The notes under the pieces were generated by a model. The model did not search any database. It was not told where the DNA came from and saw only the letters and a list, made by a program, of their open reading frames with translations. The position numbers were made by a program, and so were the translations under genes. A DNA stretch of 64,000 nucleotides from Herminiimonas contaminans (GTDB lineage: Bacteria; Pseudomonadota; Gammaproteobacteria; Burkholderiales; Burkholderiaceae_D), in NCBI RefSeq assembly GCF_015645465.1, contig NZ_JADOEL010000002.1, positions 62,001 through 126,000 on the forward strand, read 5' to 3'. Positions 40,075-49,977 of the stretch are shown here, in pieces. The stretch's first letter is position 1, and each line of letters opens with the position of its first letter.

Positions 40075-42891
40075 TCAGGAAAGCTTGCCCAGCAAGGCTT
40101 TGGCTTTCTCCGACTGTTCGCCGTTACCGCCTTTGACCACCTCTTCCAGCAGCTCACGCGCACCTTCGCGATCACCAATTTCCTGATAGGCAATCGCCAG
40201 GTCCAACTTGGTCGCCATTTCTGCGTTCGCGGTATAAGTCGATTCGTCACCCAAACCGTCCAGCTCAGGCAGCTCGGCATCTGCGTCAGTTGTCGATGCT
40301 GGTTTGTCGACCGGATCCAGTTCCAATGCGATATCGGACAAGTCAAACTCAGGCAGATTCGTCGCGGGCTGGGTTTCACCAAAGCGAGCCGTGTCATGCT
40401 CAGGGAAATCCAGTTCGATGTCATCTGGCAGCAAGTAGTCCGGCGTTGCCGCAGGCTGAGGTTCTGCTGCAGGCACCGTAGGTGCGCTCACCTCGGAATC
40501 AAAGAACTGCAAGGTATTACCGGATTTGTCAGCAGCTGTTTTCGATATATCGTCGAGGAAATCGAAATCGATGGCAGCGACATCAGCCGGGAATTCGGCT
40601 GGTGCGGCTTCCTCGACTACAGGCTTCTCTGCAGTCTTTTCGATATCCAGGCCTTCCAGATCGAAATCCAGATCTTCTACTACTGGTTTGGCTTCTGCGG
40701 CGAATGTCGGTTCTTCCTGCTCTGCTTCGGCTTCAGCTTCAGAATTATTGCTGGCGAAGTAAGCTGCTGTACCCAGCGCTGCAGCGCCAGCAGCAACCGG
40801 CGCTATCCCCTTCAAGCCCTCAAGATCATCCAGCGGTTGTGTCGGTGCCGTCATCGCCGAAGCTTTTGCTGCGACATCTTCCGGCACTGCACCGTGTGCA
40901 TACAGAGGATTGCTAGGATCCAGGATCAGGCCCATGGTCGCTGCCTGCGCCCAGTCATCGCCCTCACCTTTGGTCATGCTGTAGAGCTCGGTCGCGAGGA
41001 TTTCAAACGAACGCACATCATTGCGTGTCGAGTAAATTTCCAGCAATTTGACGCGTACCGCATGACGATCCGGCTGATTGCGCAACGCTTCTTTCAGGAT
41101 TTCTTCGGCCTGCGCGTCACGACCATACGCGATGTAAACATCGGCTTCTGCAATCGGATCGACTTCATTCGTATCCAGCTGGCTGGCCGATGGAACGAAG
41201 TTGGAGTTGAACACACTGTTATTCGTATCTACGCTTTGACCACCGGTAGAGCCAAACAGCGAATTCGACTTCAGGCTGGAATCCGTAATGATGCTGTCTT
41301 CAAACGATTTAGGCTGTTGCTTGCGACGACGCGAGCTATAGATACCCAAACCAGCCAGCAAAGCCAGCAAGGCAGCGGCGCCCGGCAAGAACATTGCGTT
41401 TTCGGTCAGGTCTTCAAAGAAGCTAGGTTGTGGCGGCGGAGGAGCAACCACGACTGGCTTCTTCGGTTTAACTGGTGCTGGTGCTGGCTCAGCGGCAGGA
41501 GCAGCTTCAGCCGGTTTCTCTTCTGCTGCTGGCGGCGTCGCTACCGGAGCTTCAGCCGCTGGTGCTGGTGTTGGCTCTGGCGCAGCAGCCGGGGCTGGTG
41601 TAGCTGGCGCTGCAGGCGTAGCAGAGGCGGCTACAGCCGCGGCGGCAGCGGTTTCAGCCTGTTTCTGCTGAGCTGCCAAATCCTTGTTTTTGATTTCAAG
41701 GATTTTTTGCAATTCGTTGACGTTCTTTTCCAGTTCCTTGACGCGTGCGTTGGCATCGGCAATCGCCTTGTCCTTCGCGATCAACTCTTCCGCACCTGCC
41801 TGGTTCGCCAGTTTGTCAGAGCCACTTGCTGCGCCAGACTTGGACAGTTTCAGCTTGTCTTTGGACTCAGCTCCGGCACCGGATTCATCCTGCACTTTGG
41901 CTGTGATTTTGCCGCCATCAGCCTGCTTGGCATCGTCGGATTTTTTCGCCGCTGCATTGGCGACCTGACCTGCCAGTTTGCTACGGTAAGCATTGAAATC
42001 CGCCGCTTGTGCGATCACGACGCCACGTGCTTCGGATTGCCCGATGGCTTGCGTGCTGTCCGCCTCAGGTACCGACAGGATTTGTCCGGCACGCAGGCGA
42101 TTCATATTCTTGTCGATGAAGGCTTCCGGATTGGCGCGGTATAAAGCAACCAGCATCTGATCCAGCGATACGCCACTCGAACGGTATTGATTTGCGATCT
42201 TGGCGAGGGTGTCGCCTTTCTTGACCTCGTACTCATTGATCGGCGCTGCCGCAGCTCTCGGTGCTGGCGTCGGTGCAGGGGCAGCACGGACTGGTTTAGG
42301 TGCTGCAGCGGGGGCTTCACGCACAGGCGCAACCGGCTCAGGTGCAGGACGCGCTACCGGGGCGGCCGCTGCAACTTCCGGACGGCTTTCTACTGGCCGC
42401 GCAGCTGGTGGCGGTGTGATCGCGATAGGAGCTACTTGTGCCGCTTGCGCAGAACGCATTTCCGGCGGGTCCAGCAAGAAGGTGTATTCACGTACCAGGC
42501 GGCCTTTATTGCCACCTAGTTCCAGCAACATATCGACGAAAGGCTCATTGATAGGCTGGGTCGAGGTTATCCGTACGATAGGTTGCCCACCACGTTGTTC
42601 TACAGCAAAACGCAGCGAAAACAGGCTTGGATTGAAGTCTATATTGGCCTGGCGGAACGCTTCGGCAGAAGCCAGCTTGGGCTGCAGCGAAGCCAGTTCG
42701 TCAGGCGCGACCGAAGTTAACTCGATCTCCGCACGCAGGGGTTGCCCCAGCGACGACATAACAGTCAATTTCCCCAGACCCGCTGCATAAGCATTGGATA
42801 ACACGAGCGCGGAAATGACCGCTGCACTCAGTGTCTTAAGTTTCAGTGAGGAAAGAGTAGAACCAGGATTTGACTGCATTTTGAGTGGCAT
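40075..42891 (-). CDS. fimV: FimV/HubP-like polar peptidoglycan-binding protein
   Basis: Large inner-membrane polar hub protein that supports type IV pili and pole organisation. From the chosen ATG, 938 aa: signal peptide ending AYA before GLGKLTVMSSLGQPLRAEI, the FimV N-terminal domain, a LysM motif (YEVKKGDTLAKIANQ, about 222-275), a coiled coil (ELEKNVNELQKILEIKNKDLAAQQ), an Ala/Pro stretch, one transmembrane helix (about 525-545, FLPGAAALLALLAGLGIYS), an acidic cytoplasmic part with TPR-like repeats and the C-terminal FimV domain. The start is uncertain; another ATG lies 12 bases downstream. Confidence 0.93.
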   Translation of the reverse strand: MPLKMQSNPGSTLSSLKLKTLSAAVISALVLSNAYAAGLGKLTVMSSLGQPLRAEIELTSVAPDELASLQPKLASAEAFRQANIDFNPSLFSLRFAVEQRGGQPIVRITSTQPINEPFVDMLLELGGNKGRLVREYTFLLDPPEMRSAQAAQVAPIAITPPPAARPVESRPEVAAAAPVARPAPEPVAPVREAPAAAPKPVRAAPAPTPAPRAAAAPINEYEVKKGDTLAKIANQYRSSGVSLDQMLVALYRANPEAFIDKNMNRLRAGQILSVPEADSTQAIGQSEARGVVIAQAADFNAYRSKLAGQVANAAAKKSDDAKQADGGKITAKVQDESGAGAESKDKLKLSKSGAASGSDKLANQAGAEELIAKDKAIADANARVKELEKNVNELQKILEIKNKDLAAQQKQAETAAAAAVAASATPAAPATPAPAAAPEPTPAPAAEAPVATPPAAEEKPAEAAPAAEPAPAPVKPKKPVVVAPPPPQPSFFEDLTENAMFLPGAAALLALLAGLGIYSSRRRKQQPKSFEDSIITDSSLKSNSLFGSTGGQSVDTNNSVFNSNFVPSASQLDTNEVDPIAEADVYIAYGRDAQAEEILKEALRNQPDRHAVRVKLLEIYSTRNDVRSFEILATELYSMTKGEGDDWAQAATMGLILDPSNPLYAHGAVPEDVAAKASAMTAPTQPLDDLEGLKGIAPVAAGAAALGTAAYFASNNSEAEAEAEQEEPTFAAEAKPVVEDLDFDLEGLDIEKTAEKPVVEEAAPAEFPADVAAIDFDFLDDISKTAADKSGNTLQFFDSEVSAPTVPAAEPQPAATPDYLLPDDIELDFPEHDTARFGETQPATNLPEFDLSDIALELDPVDKPASTTDADAELPELDGLGDESTYTANAEMATKLDLAIAYQEIGDREGARELLEEVVKGGNGEQSEKAKALLGKLS

Positions 42892-43016
42892 GGAGAGTAT
42901 TCCGTTGGCGTTCGTCGGGGACCACAAACAACGCTTGCATATCGTTTTTTCAAGAACTTTCACCATAGCATCATGGACTTACAGGCGCAAGCGCAACCAT
43001 CTTCGCAACTAATTTA

Positions 43017-43059
43017 AAACCCGCCAAGCACCTATTTAACAAGGCGAATTGGCGGGTTT
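43017..43059 (-). terminator. Probable terminator of asd
   Basis: Perfect 11-bp stem AAACCCGCCAA / TTGGCGGGTTT with a 21-base loop, followed on the minus strand by TAAATTAG. The T-run is short, so strength is uncertain. Confidence 0.65.
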
Positions 43060-43089
43060 ATGTTGCGATCTGACAACGATAATTAGGTT

Positions 43090-44196
43090 TTACTTGCCCA
43101 ATATGATGCGCAGCATACGGCGCAGCGGTTCAGCCGCGCCCCACAGCAACTGATCGCCGATAACAAAAGCCGAGATGTATTCAGGGCCCTGATTCAGTTT
43201 GCGTACACGGCCGACACCGATTTCCAGGCCACCGGTGATGGCAGCTGGGGTCAGTTCTTTCACCGTCACAGCGCGTTCGTTCGGCACCCATTTGACCCAT
43301 GGATTGGCCGAACGGATGATGTTTTCGATTTCCGCCAAAGGCAGGTCACGTTTGAGCTTGATGGTCAACGCCAGGCTGTGGCAACGCATGGCACCGATAC
43401 GGACGCACAAACCGTCGACTGGAATGATCTGGGTATTGCCGAGGATTTTGTTGACCTCAGCCTGGCCCTTCCACTCTTCCTTAGACTGACCGTTTTCCAG
43501 CTGTGCGTCGATCCATGGGATCAAACCGCCAGCCAGCGGTGCGCCAAAGAATTCGGTCGGTACATCGTTACGGATAGATTCCGCGACTTTGCGATCGATA
43601 TCCAGGATAGCCGACGATGGAGTCGCCAGTTCGCTGGCAACCGCACCGTGCACCACGCCCATGCCGCTCAGCAGCTCACGCATGTGGTTGGCACCGCCGC
43701 CCGATGCGGCCTGGTAAGTCATGGAGCTGACCCACTCGACCAGACCTTCCTTGAACAAACCGCCTACACCCATCAACAGGATGGAGTTGGTGCAGTTGCC
43801 GCCGATGTAGTTTTTCACGCCACGGCCCAGGGCATCCTTGATCACATTTTGGTTGACCGGATCCAGCACGATGACCGCGTCATCTTTCATGCGCAGGGTC
43901 GATGCTGCGTCGATCCAATAACCATCCCAGCCTGCTGCGCGCAGTTTCGGGAAGATCTCGGTGGTGTAGTCGCCGCCCTGGCAGGTAATAATGATGTCGC
44001 ACTTCTTCAATGCGTCTATGTCGTTAGCGTCTTGCAGTGTGGTTTCCTTCTTCGCGATCGCAGGCGCTTTACCACCCTTGTTCGAGGTAGAGAAGAATAC
44101 AGCTTCGATATGGTCGAAATCGCCCTCTTCCTGCATGCGCTGCATCAAGACCGATCCGACCATCCCACGCCATCCGACTAAGCCAACAACTTTCAT
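43090..44196 (-). CDS. asd: Aspartate-semialdehyde dehydrogenase
   Basis: NADPH-dependent step feeding lysine, threonine, methionine and diaminopimelate. 368 aa, with [16 protein letters not shown] at the N-terminus and catalytic Cys in [12 protein letters not shown]. Of three consecutive ATGs, the third has the best spacing from SD AAGGA. It is between leuB and fimV. Confidence 0.96.
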   Translation of the reverse strand: MKVVGLVGWRGMVGSVLMQRMQEEGDFDHIEAVFFSTSNKGGKAPAIAKKETTLQDANDIDALKKCDIIITCQGGDYTTEIFPKLRAAGWDGYWIDAASTLRMKDDAVIVLDPVNQNVIKDALGRGVKNYIGGNCTNSILLMGVGGLFKEGLVEWVSSMTYQAASGGGANHMRELLSGMGVVHGAVASELATPSSAILDIDRKVAESIRNDVPTEFFGAPLAGGLIPWIDAQLENGQSKEEWKGQAEVNKILGNTQIIPVDGLCVRIGAMRCHSLALTIKLKRDLPLAEIENIIRSANPWVKWVPNERAVTVKELTPAAITGGLEIGVGRVRKLNQGPEYISAFVIGDQLLWGAAEPLRRMLRIILGK

Positions 44197-44282
44197 CATC
44201 ATTTCCTTCGCTCAGGGCGCTGACAGCCGCCCTATTTATCAATTGGTATGCGGTTTAGTGACTGCTACCGCTCTTATTTACA

Positions 44283-45353
44283 TCAAGCCAATGCTTTAAC
44301 GACAGCATCGCCCATCTGTGTGGTGCTGACCTTGGTTGTGCCTGCTTCGAAAATATCGACAGTACGCAAGCCTTGTTTCAAGACGGATTTAACAGCCGTT
44401 TCAATACGGTCAGCCTGTTCTGTTTTACCCAGCGAGTAACGCAACATCATTGCCAGCGACAGGATTTGCGCCAATGGGTTGGCGATGTCCTTCCCTGCGA
44501 TGTCCGGTGCCGAGCCGTGCGATGGTTCGTACAGGCCTTTGTTGTTGGCATCCAGTGAAGCCGAAGGCAACATGCCGATCGAGCCGGTCAGCATTGCTGC
44601 TGCGTCAGACAGGATGTCGCCGAACATATTGCCGGTAACAACGACGTCGAATTCTTTCGGTGCGCGCACCAATTGCATCGCTGCGTTATCGACATACATG
44701 TGGTCGAGTTTGACGTCCTGATATTCCTTGTGCACGTCGGTGACGATGTCACGCCAGAACTGGAAGGTTTCCAGTACGTTGGCTTTGTCGACGCTGGTCA
44801 GACGCTTGCCGCGTTTTTGCGCAGCCTGGAAAGCAACGTGTGCAATACGACGAATTTCAGGTTCGGTGTAACGCATGGTGTCGAAACCTTCGCGTTCGCC
44901 TTTGAACGGACCATCCGGCGCTGCACGTACGCCGCGCGGCTGGCCGAAGTAGATGTCGCCGGTCAATTCACGCACGATCATGATGTCGAGGCCGGATACG
45001 ATTTCCGGTTTCAACGACGAGGCACCTGCCAGTTCCGGATACAGGATCGCAGGACGGAAGTTAGCGAACAAACCCAGGTGCTTGCGCAGGCCCAGGATCG
45101 CTTGTTCCGGACGCAGCGAGCGTTCCAGTGTGTCGTATTTGAAATCGCCAACCGCGCCAAACAGGATGGCGTCCGCTTCTTTTGCTACTTTCAGTGTCGA
45201 TTCAGGCAAAGGATGGCCTTGCGCGGCATATGCTGCGCCGCCGACCGGTACTGTTTCGGTTTCAAACTTTTCACCCAAGGCATTCATTACCTTGACTGCC
45301 TGATTCATGATTTCCGGACCGATGCCGTCGCCCGGCAGAATTGCAATTTTCAT
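44283..45353 (-). CDS. leuB: 3-isopropylmalate dehydrogenase
   Basis: NAD-dependent oxidative decarboxylation in leucine synthesis. The 356-aa protein begins [15 protein letters not shown] and carries the metal-binding [15 protein letters not shown] and the adenine-binding [18 protein letters not shown]. It is 30 bases after leuD. Confidence 0.97.
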   Translation of the reverse strand: MKIAILPGDGIGPEIMNQAVKVMNALGEKFETETVPVGGAAYAAQGHPLPESTLKVAKEADAILFGAVGDFKYDTLERSLRPEQAILGLRKHLGLFANFRPAILYPELAGASSLKPEIVSGLDIMIVRELTGDIYFGQPRGVRAAPDGPFKGEREGFDTMRYTEPEIRRIAHVAFQAAQKRGKRLTSVDKANVLETFQFWRDIVTDVHKEYQDVKLDHMYVDNAAMQLVRAPKEFDVVVTGNMFGDILSDAAAMLTGSIGMLPSASLDANNKGLYEPSHGSAPDIAGKDIANPLAQILSLAMMLRYSLGKTEQADRIETAVKSVLKQGLRTVDIFEAGTTKVSTTQMGDAVVKALA

Positions 45354-45383
45354 TTGATAACTTCGAGAAGGATTAAAAAAGGA

Positions 45384-46031
45384 TTAGATCGTATTCGACA
45401 ACCACGGTTGTGCCGCCAGATGACGTTCTTCGAACGCGCGTATCTTGTCCGCCTTTTGCAAGGTCAGGCCGATATCGTCGAAACCGTTGAGCAGGCAATA
45501 TTTACGGAAAGCGTCGATTTCAAACGGATAGGTCACGCTGCCGTTGCTGGTGCCTATGATCTGTTTTTCCAGATCGATTACCAGATGGAAGCCAGGGAAA
45601 GCCTTGACTTCATTGAACAGGTGATCAACTTGCGCTTCAGTCAGGGTGACTGGCAGCAAACCGTTTTTGTAACAGTTATTGAAGAAGATATCAGCAAAGC
45701 TAGGCGATACGATCGCGCGGAAGCCATACTGGCTCAAGGCCCATGGCGCGTGTTCACGCGAGGAGCCGCAACCGAAGTTTTTACGGGCCAGCAAAATCGA
45801 AGCGCCCTGGTAACGCGGCTGGTTCAGTACGAAATCAGGATTCAAAGGGCGACGCGAATTATCCTGTCCAGGCTCGCCCTGATCCAGATAGCGCCATTCA
45901 TCGAACAGGTTAGGACCGAAGCCGGTCCGCTTGATCGACTTCAGAAACTGTTTTGGAATAATGGCGTCGGTATCGACGTTTGCACGATCCAGCGGTGCAA
46001 CCAGGCCATCGAGAATAGTAAATTTATCCAT
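45384..46031 (-). CDS. leuD: 3-isopropylmalate dehydratase small subunit
   Basis: Partner of LeuC in isomerising isopropylmalate. 215 aa from the ATG (an upstream TTG would add three residues), with [13 protein letters not shown] and the swivel-domain motif [15 protein letters not shown]. It is downstream of leuC with an entericidin gene in between. Confidence 0.96.
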   Translation of the reverse strand: MDKFTILDGLVAPLDRANVDTDAIIPKQFLKSIKRTGFGPNLFDEWRYLDQGEPGQDNSRRPLNPDFVLNQPRYQGASILLARKNFGCGSSREHAPWALSQYGFRAIVSPSFADIFFNNCYKNGLLPVTLTEAQVDHLFNEVKAFPGFHLVIDLEKQIIGTSNGSVTYPFEIDAFRKYCLLNGFDDIGLTLQKADKIRAFEERHLAAQPWLSNTI

Positions 46032-46136
46032 GCTATCCAACTATTAGTACGTGCTGCATTTAACTTGCTGCAGCGCCGATTTCTCATGTTTATCAGACCG
46101 GTACAAACACCGTTATCCGACGCGTTTTAACCAGGA

Positions 46137-46259
46137 TTACTTGCCCTGTACTTTTTCACCGAGACGCTCTACGTCGCGACCAAAGCCATGCACGGTATTG
46201 CAGGCAGCCAGCGACGAGACAGCGGCGATCAGCAGGAGAAATGAAATCGTTTTCTTCAT
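46137..46259 (-). CDS. Entericidin A/B family small lipoprotein
   Basis: A 40-aa lipoprotein: signal MKKTISFLLLIAAVSSLAAC with lipobox LAAC and Cys20, followed by NTVHGFGRDVERLGEKVQGK. The pattern Cys-NTVxGxGxDxxxxGxxI/V is the entericidin signature; in E. coli these form an antidote/toxin pair affecting stationary-phase lysis. Only one copy is seen. The SD GGAGGA lies before the ATG. It sits between leuC and leuD, as in related Burkholderiales. Confidence 0.93.
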   Translation of the reverse strand: MKKTISFLLLIAAVSSLAACNTVHGFGRDVERLGEKVQGK

Positions 46260-46275
46260 ACTGTCCTCCGCGCTC

Positions 46276-47682
46276 TTAGTGTTTCAAAGCACGTACATCA
46301 ACGAAGTGACCTTCGATCCCGGCTGCCGCTGCCATTGCAGGGCTGACCAAGTGCGTACGACCACCCGCACCCTGGCGACCTTCAAAGTTACGGTTGGAAG
46401 TCGAGGCACAGCGCTCACCTGGTTCCAGGCGATCTGCATTCATCGCCAGGCACATCGAGCAACCTGGTTCACGCCATTCGAAACCTGCCGCCTTGAAAAT
46501 CTTGTCCAGGCCTTCACGCTCTGCCTGTTCCTTGACCAGACCGGAACCCGGCACCACCATCGCCAGCTTGACATTCGAGGCGCGATACTTGCCGCGCACG
46601 ACTGCTGCCGCTGCACGCAAATCTTCGATGCGCGAGTTGGTGCAGGAACCGATGAATACTTTGTCGATACGGATATCGGTAATCGGCGTATTTGGTTTCA
46701 GCGCCATGTAGACCAGCGCCTTTTCCATGCCGTCACGTTTGGTCGGATCTTTTTCTTTATCCGGATCAGGTACACGACCGTCAACTGCAACGACCATCTC
46801 AGGCGATGTGCCCCAGCTGACTTGCGGTTTGATTTCAGCGGCGCTCAAGGTCACAACCAGGTCGAACTTGGCACCCGCATCGGAGTGCAAGGTACGCCAG
46901 TATTCGACTGCGCGATCCCAGTGCGGACCGACCGGCGACAAAGGACGACCTTTGACGTAATTGATGGTGGTTTCATCGACTGCGACCATACCGGCGCGTG
47001 CGCCCGCTTCGATCGCCATATTGCAGATGGTCATGCGACCTTCCATCGACAGCGAACGGATGGTCGAACCAGCAAATTCGATGGCATAGCCGGTACCGCC
47101 TGCGGTACCGATCTTGCCGATCACGGCCAGCACGATATCTTTAGCTGTCACGCCATCCGGCAATACGCCGTCGACCTGTACCAGCATGGCTTTTGATTTT
47201 TGTGCCAGCAACGTTTGCGTCGCCAGCACGTGTTCCACTTCCGAGGTACCGATACCGTGCGCGAGGCAGCCAAAAGCGCCATGCGTCGAAGTATGGGAGT
47301 CACCGCAGACGACGGTCATGCCCGGCAGCGTTGCGCCTTGCTCAGGTCCGATCACGTGCACGATGCCCTGACGCTTGTCGCGCATGCTGAAGTAGGTCAG
47401 GCCGTATTCGTGCGCATTGCCGTCCAGTGTTTCTACTTGCAGACGCGAAGTAGGATCGGCAATACCGTTGGCACGGTCGGTAGTCGGCACGTTGTGATCC
47501 GCCACCATCAGGTTGGCAGAGACGCGCCATGGGCGACGGCCAGCCAGCTTCAAACCTTCAAAAGCCTGAGGGCTGGTAACTTCATGCAGCAAATGGCGAT
47601 CTATGTAGAGCACAGTCGTGCCATCGTCGCCGGTTTCGACGACGTGCGATTGCCAAAGTTTATCGTAGAGCGTTTGGGCCAT
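46276..47682 (-). CDS. leuC: 3-isopropylmalate dehydratase large subunit
   Basis: Aconitase-type [4Fe-4S] enzyme of leucine synthesis. 468 aa, with cluster cysteines in FIGSCTNSR and [11 protein letters not shown], and [15 protein letters not shown] earlier. It begins leuC-entericidin-leuD-leuB. Upstream, 47683-47853, I see no clear regulator site. Confidence 0.97.
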   Translation of the reverse strand: MAQTLYDKLWQSHVVETGDDGTTVLYIDRHLLHEVTSPQAFEGLKLAGRRPWRVSANLMVADHNVPTTDRANGIADPTSRLQVETLDGNAHEYGLTYFSMRDKRQGIVHVIGPEQGATLPGMTVVCGDSHTSTHGAFGCLAHGIGTSEVEHVLATQTLLAQKSKAMLVQVDGVLPDGVTAKDIVLAVIGKIGTAGGTGYAIEFAGSTIRSLSMEGRMTICNMAIEAGARAGMVAVDETTINYVKGRPLSPVGPHWDRAVEYWRTLHSDAGAKFDLVVTLSAAEIKPQVSWGTSPEMVVAVDGRVPDPDKEKDPTKRDGMEKALVYMALKPNTPITDIRIDKVFIGSCTNSRIEDLRAAAAVVRGKYRASNVKLAMVVPGSGLVKEQAEREGLDKIFKAAGFEWREPGCSMCLAMNADRLEPGERCASTSNRNFEGRQGAGGRTHLVSPAMAAAAGIEGHFVDVRALKH

Positions 47683-47853
47683 GTTTCGTGTGTAAAAGTA
47701 AGTCCGCGAGGACCGATAAGGTAGCTCTCGATTATGCCATATTTACGCGATTTCTTTATAGGAAGCCGCGCCACACGGCCGCTGGAAAGCCGGCTAGTTG
47801 ACTAAAAAGATGAGGTTGACGGCCCGAAAAACAATATCTTGCCGTCTTGTTAC

Positions 47854-48681
47854 TTATTTTCGGGCCTGTTGGTAAAGCGGCATGACGCGCTCGGAATATA
47901 CGGTCAAATCGCTGATACGGGCCGAACTGGAGGGGTGGGTAGACAGGAAGGCCGGGGTCGAATTGCTGGAAACTTTGCCCATTTTTTGCCACAAGGTGAC
48001 TGCCGCACGCGGATCGTAACCGGCACGCGCTGCCAGTTCGACGCCGATACGGTCCGCTTCGGTTTCATGGCTGCGCGAGTTAGGCAAGCCTATCAGCCCC
48101 ATATAGGCAAATTCGGCACCTTGCTGTCCCAGTCCGCCGACACCCAGCAAAGCCGAACCGATAGAGATAAAGCTGCCCGCCACCCGTTGCTCCGACGCAC
48201 GTTCACGTGCATGTTCGCGCAAGGCGTGTGCAATTTCGTGTCCAATCACGGCCGCCAGCTCATCGTCGCTCACCTGCAGCTTATCGATCAGACCGGTGTA
48301 CACCGCAATTTTGCCGCCGGGCATACACCAGGCATTCACTTCTTCGGAACTCAGGACATTGACTTCCCATTGCCAGCGTCGCGCGTCCTGGCGAAACACA
48401 CCGGTTTGCGCAGTCAGGCGATTGGAGATAGCCCTGACGCGCTCTACCTGTGCGGCGTTGCGGTTCAGATTGCCTTTTTTCTTTTCCTCGGCGATCAGTT
48501 CGGCGTACTGCTTATTCGCTGCCTGATCCAGCTCCTGCGCTGAAATCATCATGCGCTGCTGGCGATCCACGCCCACCGCCCCGCCCTGCGTGGTTTGCAC
48601 CGTTTCACAAGCGGATAGCAACAAAATGGCAGAGGCCATCACTAGTGACGACAGAAAAGAATGCCGCTGGACTGGTTTCAT
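47854..48681 (-). CDS. M48 family lipoprotein metallopeptidase (LoiP/BepA-like)
   Basis: A 275-aa lipoprotein: signal ending LLLSAC (Cys25), then a zinc-protease domain with HEIAH at 148-152 and the third ligand in NSRSHETEADRIGVEL. Such proteases work in outer-membrane quality control (LoiP, BepA). There are no TPR repeats, so LoiP-like. A hairpin GGCCCGAAAA / TTTTCGGGCC brackets the stop codon. Confidence 0.93.
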   Translation of the reverse strand: MKPVQRHSFLSSLVMASAILLLSACETVQTTQGGAVGVDRQQRMMISAQELDQAANKQYAELIAEEKKKGNLNRNAAQVERVRAISNRLTAQTGVFRQDARRWQWEVNVLSSEEVNAWCMPGGKIAVYTGLIDKLQVSDDELAAVIGHEIAHALREHARERASEQRVAGSFISIGSALLGVGGLGQQGAEFAYMGLIGLPNSRSHETEADRIGVELAARAGYDPRAAVTLWQKMGKVSSNSTPAFLSTHPSSSARISDLTVYSERVMPLYQQARK

Positions 48682-48723
48682 TTTCCCTCCATCAAGAATG
48701 ATTGCACGCTAAGCGCGCAGTAA

Positions 48724-49821
48724 TTAACGGCTGCCTGGAATCGGTGGCGGCGTAACCACCACATCGCCACATTGCGCACGATGACGCAAGGCATGATCCA
48801 TCAGCACCAGCGCCAGCATCGATTCGGCGATCGGTGTTGCGCGGATACCGACGCAAGGATCATGGCGACCGAGTGTTTCCACCAGTACCGGATTTCCTGC
48901 CTTGTCGATGGAATGACGCGCAGTACGGATGCTCGAGGTCGGTTTGATCGCAATCGATGCCGTGATGTCCTGTCCAGTGGAAATTCCGCCGAGGATGCCG
49001 CCAGCGTTATTGGTGGCAAAGCCTTCAGGCGTCAATTCATCGCCATGCACGGTACCTTTTTGCGCAACCGATTTGAAGCCTGCCCCTATCTCCACACCTT
49101 TGACCGCATTGATACCCATCAGCGCAAAGGCGATTTCAGCATCCAGCTTGTCGTAAATCGGCTCACCCAGTCCGATAGGCACGTTTTGCGCCACCACATC
49201 GATGCGCGCGCCACAGGAGTCGCCGTTTTTACGCAAGTCATCCATATAGGCTTCCAACTGCGGCAAGATGCTCGCATTGGCGGCGAAAAATGGATTTTCC
49301 GGCACGTGGCTCCAGTCTTCGAATGGAATCTCGATATCGCCCAATTGGCTCATGCAGCCTTTAAAGGTGGTGCCGTACTTTTCAAACAACCATTTCTTCG
49401 CAATCGCACCGGCTCCGACTACAGGCGCAGTCAGGCGCGCCGACGAACGGCCGCCGCCGCGTGGATCACGGATACCGTATTTATGCCAATACGTGTAATC
49501 CGCATGGCCTGGACGGAAAGTTTCGGTGATATTGCCGTAGTCTTTGCTGCGCTGGTCTTCATTACGGATCAACAGCGCAATCGGCGTACCCGTCGTTTTC
49601 CCCTGGTATACACCCGACAGGATTTCGACCGTATCTGACTCCTGGCGCTGCGTCACATGGCGCGAAGTGCCCGGTTTGCGACGGTCCAGTTCAGGCTGAA
49701 TGTCAACTTCTGACAACACCATGCCAGGTGGACAACCGTCGATTACACAGCCGATAGCCGGACCATGAGATTCGCCGAAAGTAGTGACAGTAAAGAGCGT
49801 TCCAAAAGTATTGCCGGACAT
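48724..49821 (-). CDS. aroC: Chorismate synthase
   Basis: Final shikimate-pathway step, FMN-dependent. 365 aa, starting [24 protein letters not shown], with [11 protein letters not shown] and the late [16 protein letters not shown]. Standard length. First gene of the long minus-strand run. Confidence 0.97.
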   Translation of the reverse strand: MSGNTFGTLFTVTTFGESHGPAIGCVIDGCPPGMVLSEVDIQPELDRRKPGTSRHVTQRQESDTVEILSGVYQGKTTGTPIALLIRNEDQRSKDYGNITETFRPGHADYTYWHKYGIRDPRGGGRSSARLTAPVVGAGAIAKKWLFEKYGTTFKGCMSQLGDIEIPFEDWSHVPENPFFAANASILPQLEAYMDDLRKNGDSCGARIDVVAQNVPIGLGEPIYDKLDAEIAFALMGINAVKGVEIGAGFKSVAQKGTVHGDELTPEGFATNNAGGILGGISTGQDITASIAIKPTSSIRTARHSIDKAGNPVLVETLGRHDPCVGIRATPIAESMLALVLMDHALRHRAQCGDVVVTPPPIPGSR

Positions 49822-49977
49822 GATAGTTGCTTATAAACGAAATAAAGTAGTCATTCTACCAGTGGTCAGAAAACAATTAGTTCTAGAAAAAGCATTGCCT
49901 CAGGACAAATCGATGTGCAATATACCGTTTCAAAAGCAGGTTTCAAAATTAGAACAACCAATCTCGGAGAAGGCACC

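Noticed and set aside
44673-46130. 485-aa plus-strand frame antisense to leuB and leuD
   Set aside because: Spans two well-supported genes on the other strand and lacks any motif.
46137-46259. Toxin-antitoxin pair at the leuC-leuD junction
   Set aside because: Only a single entericidin-type lipoprotein is present; no second copy is seen nearby.
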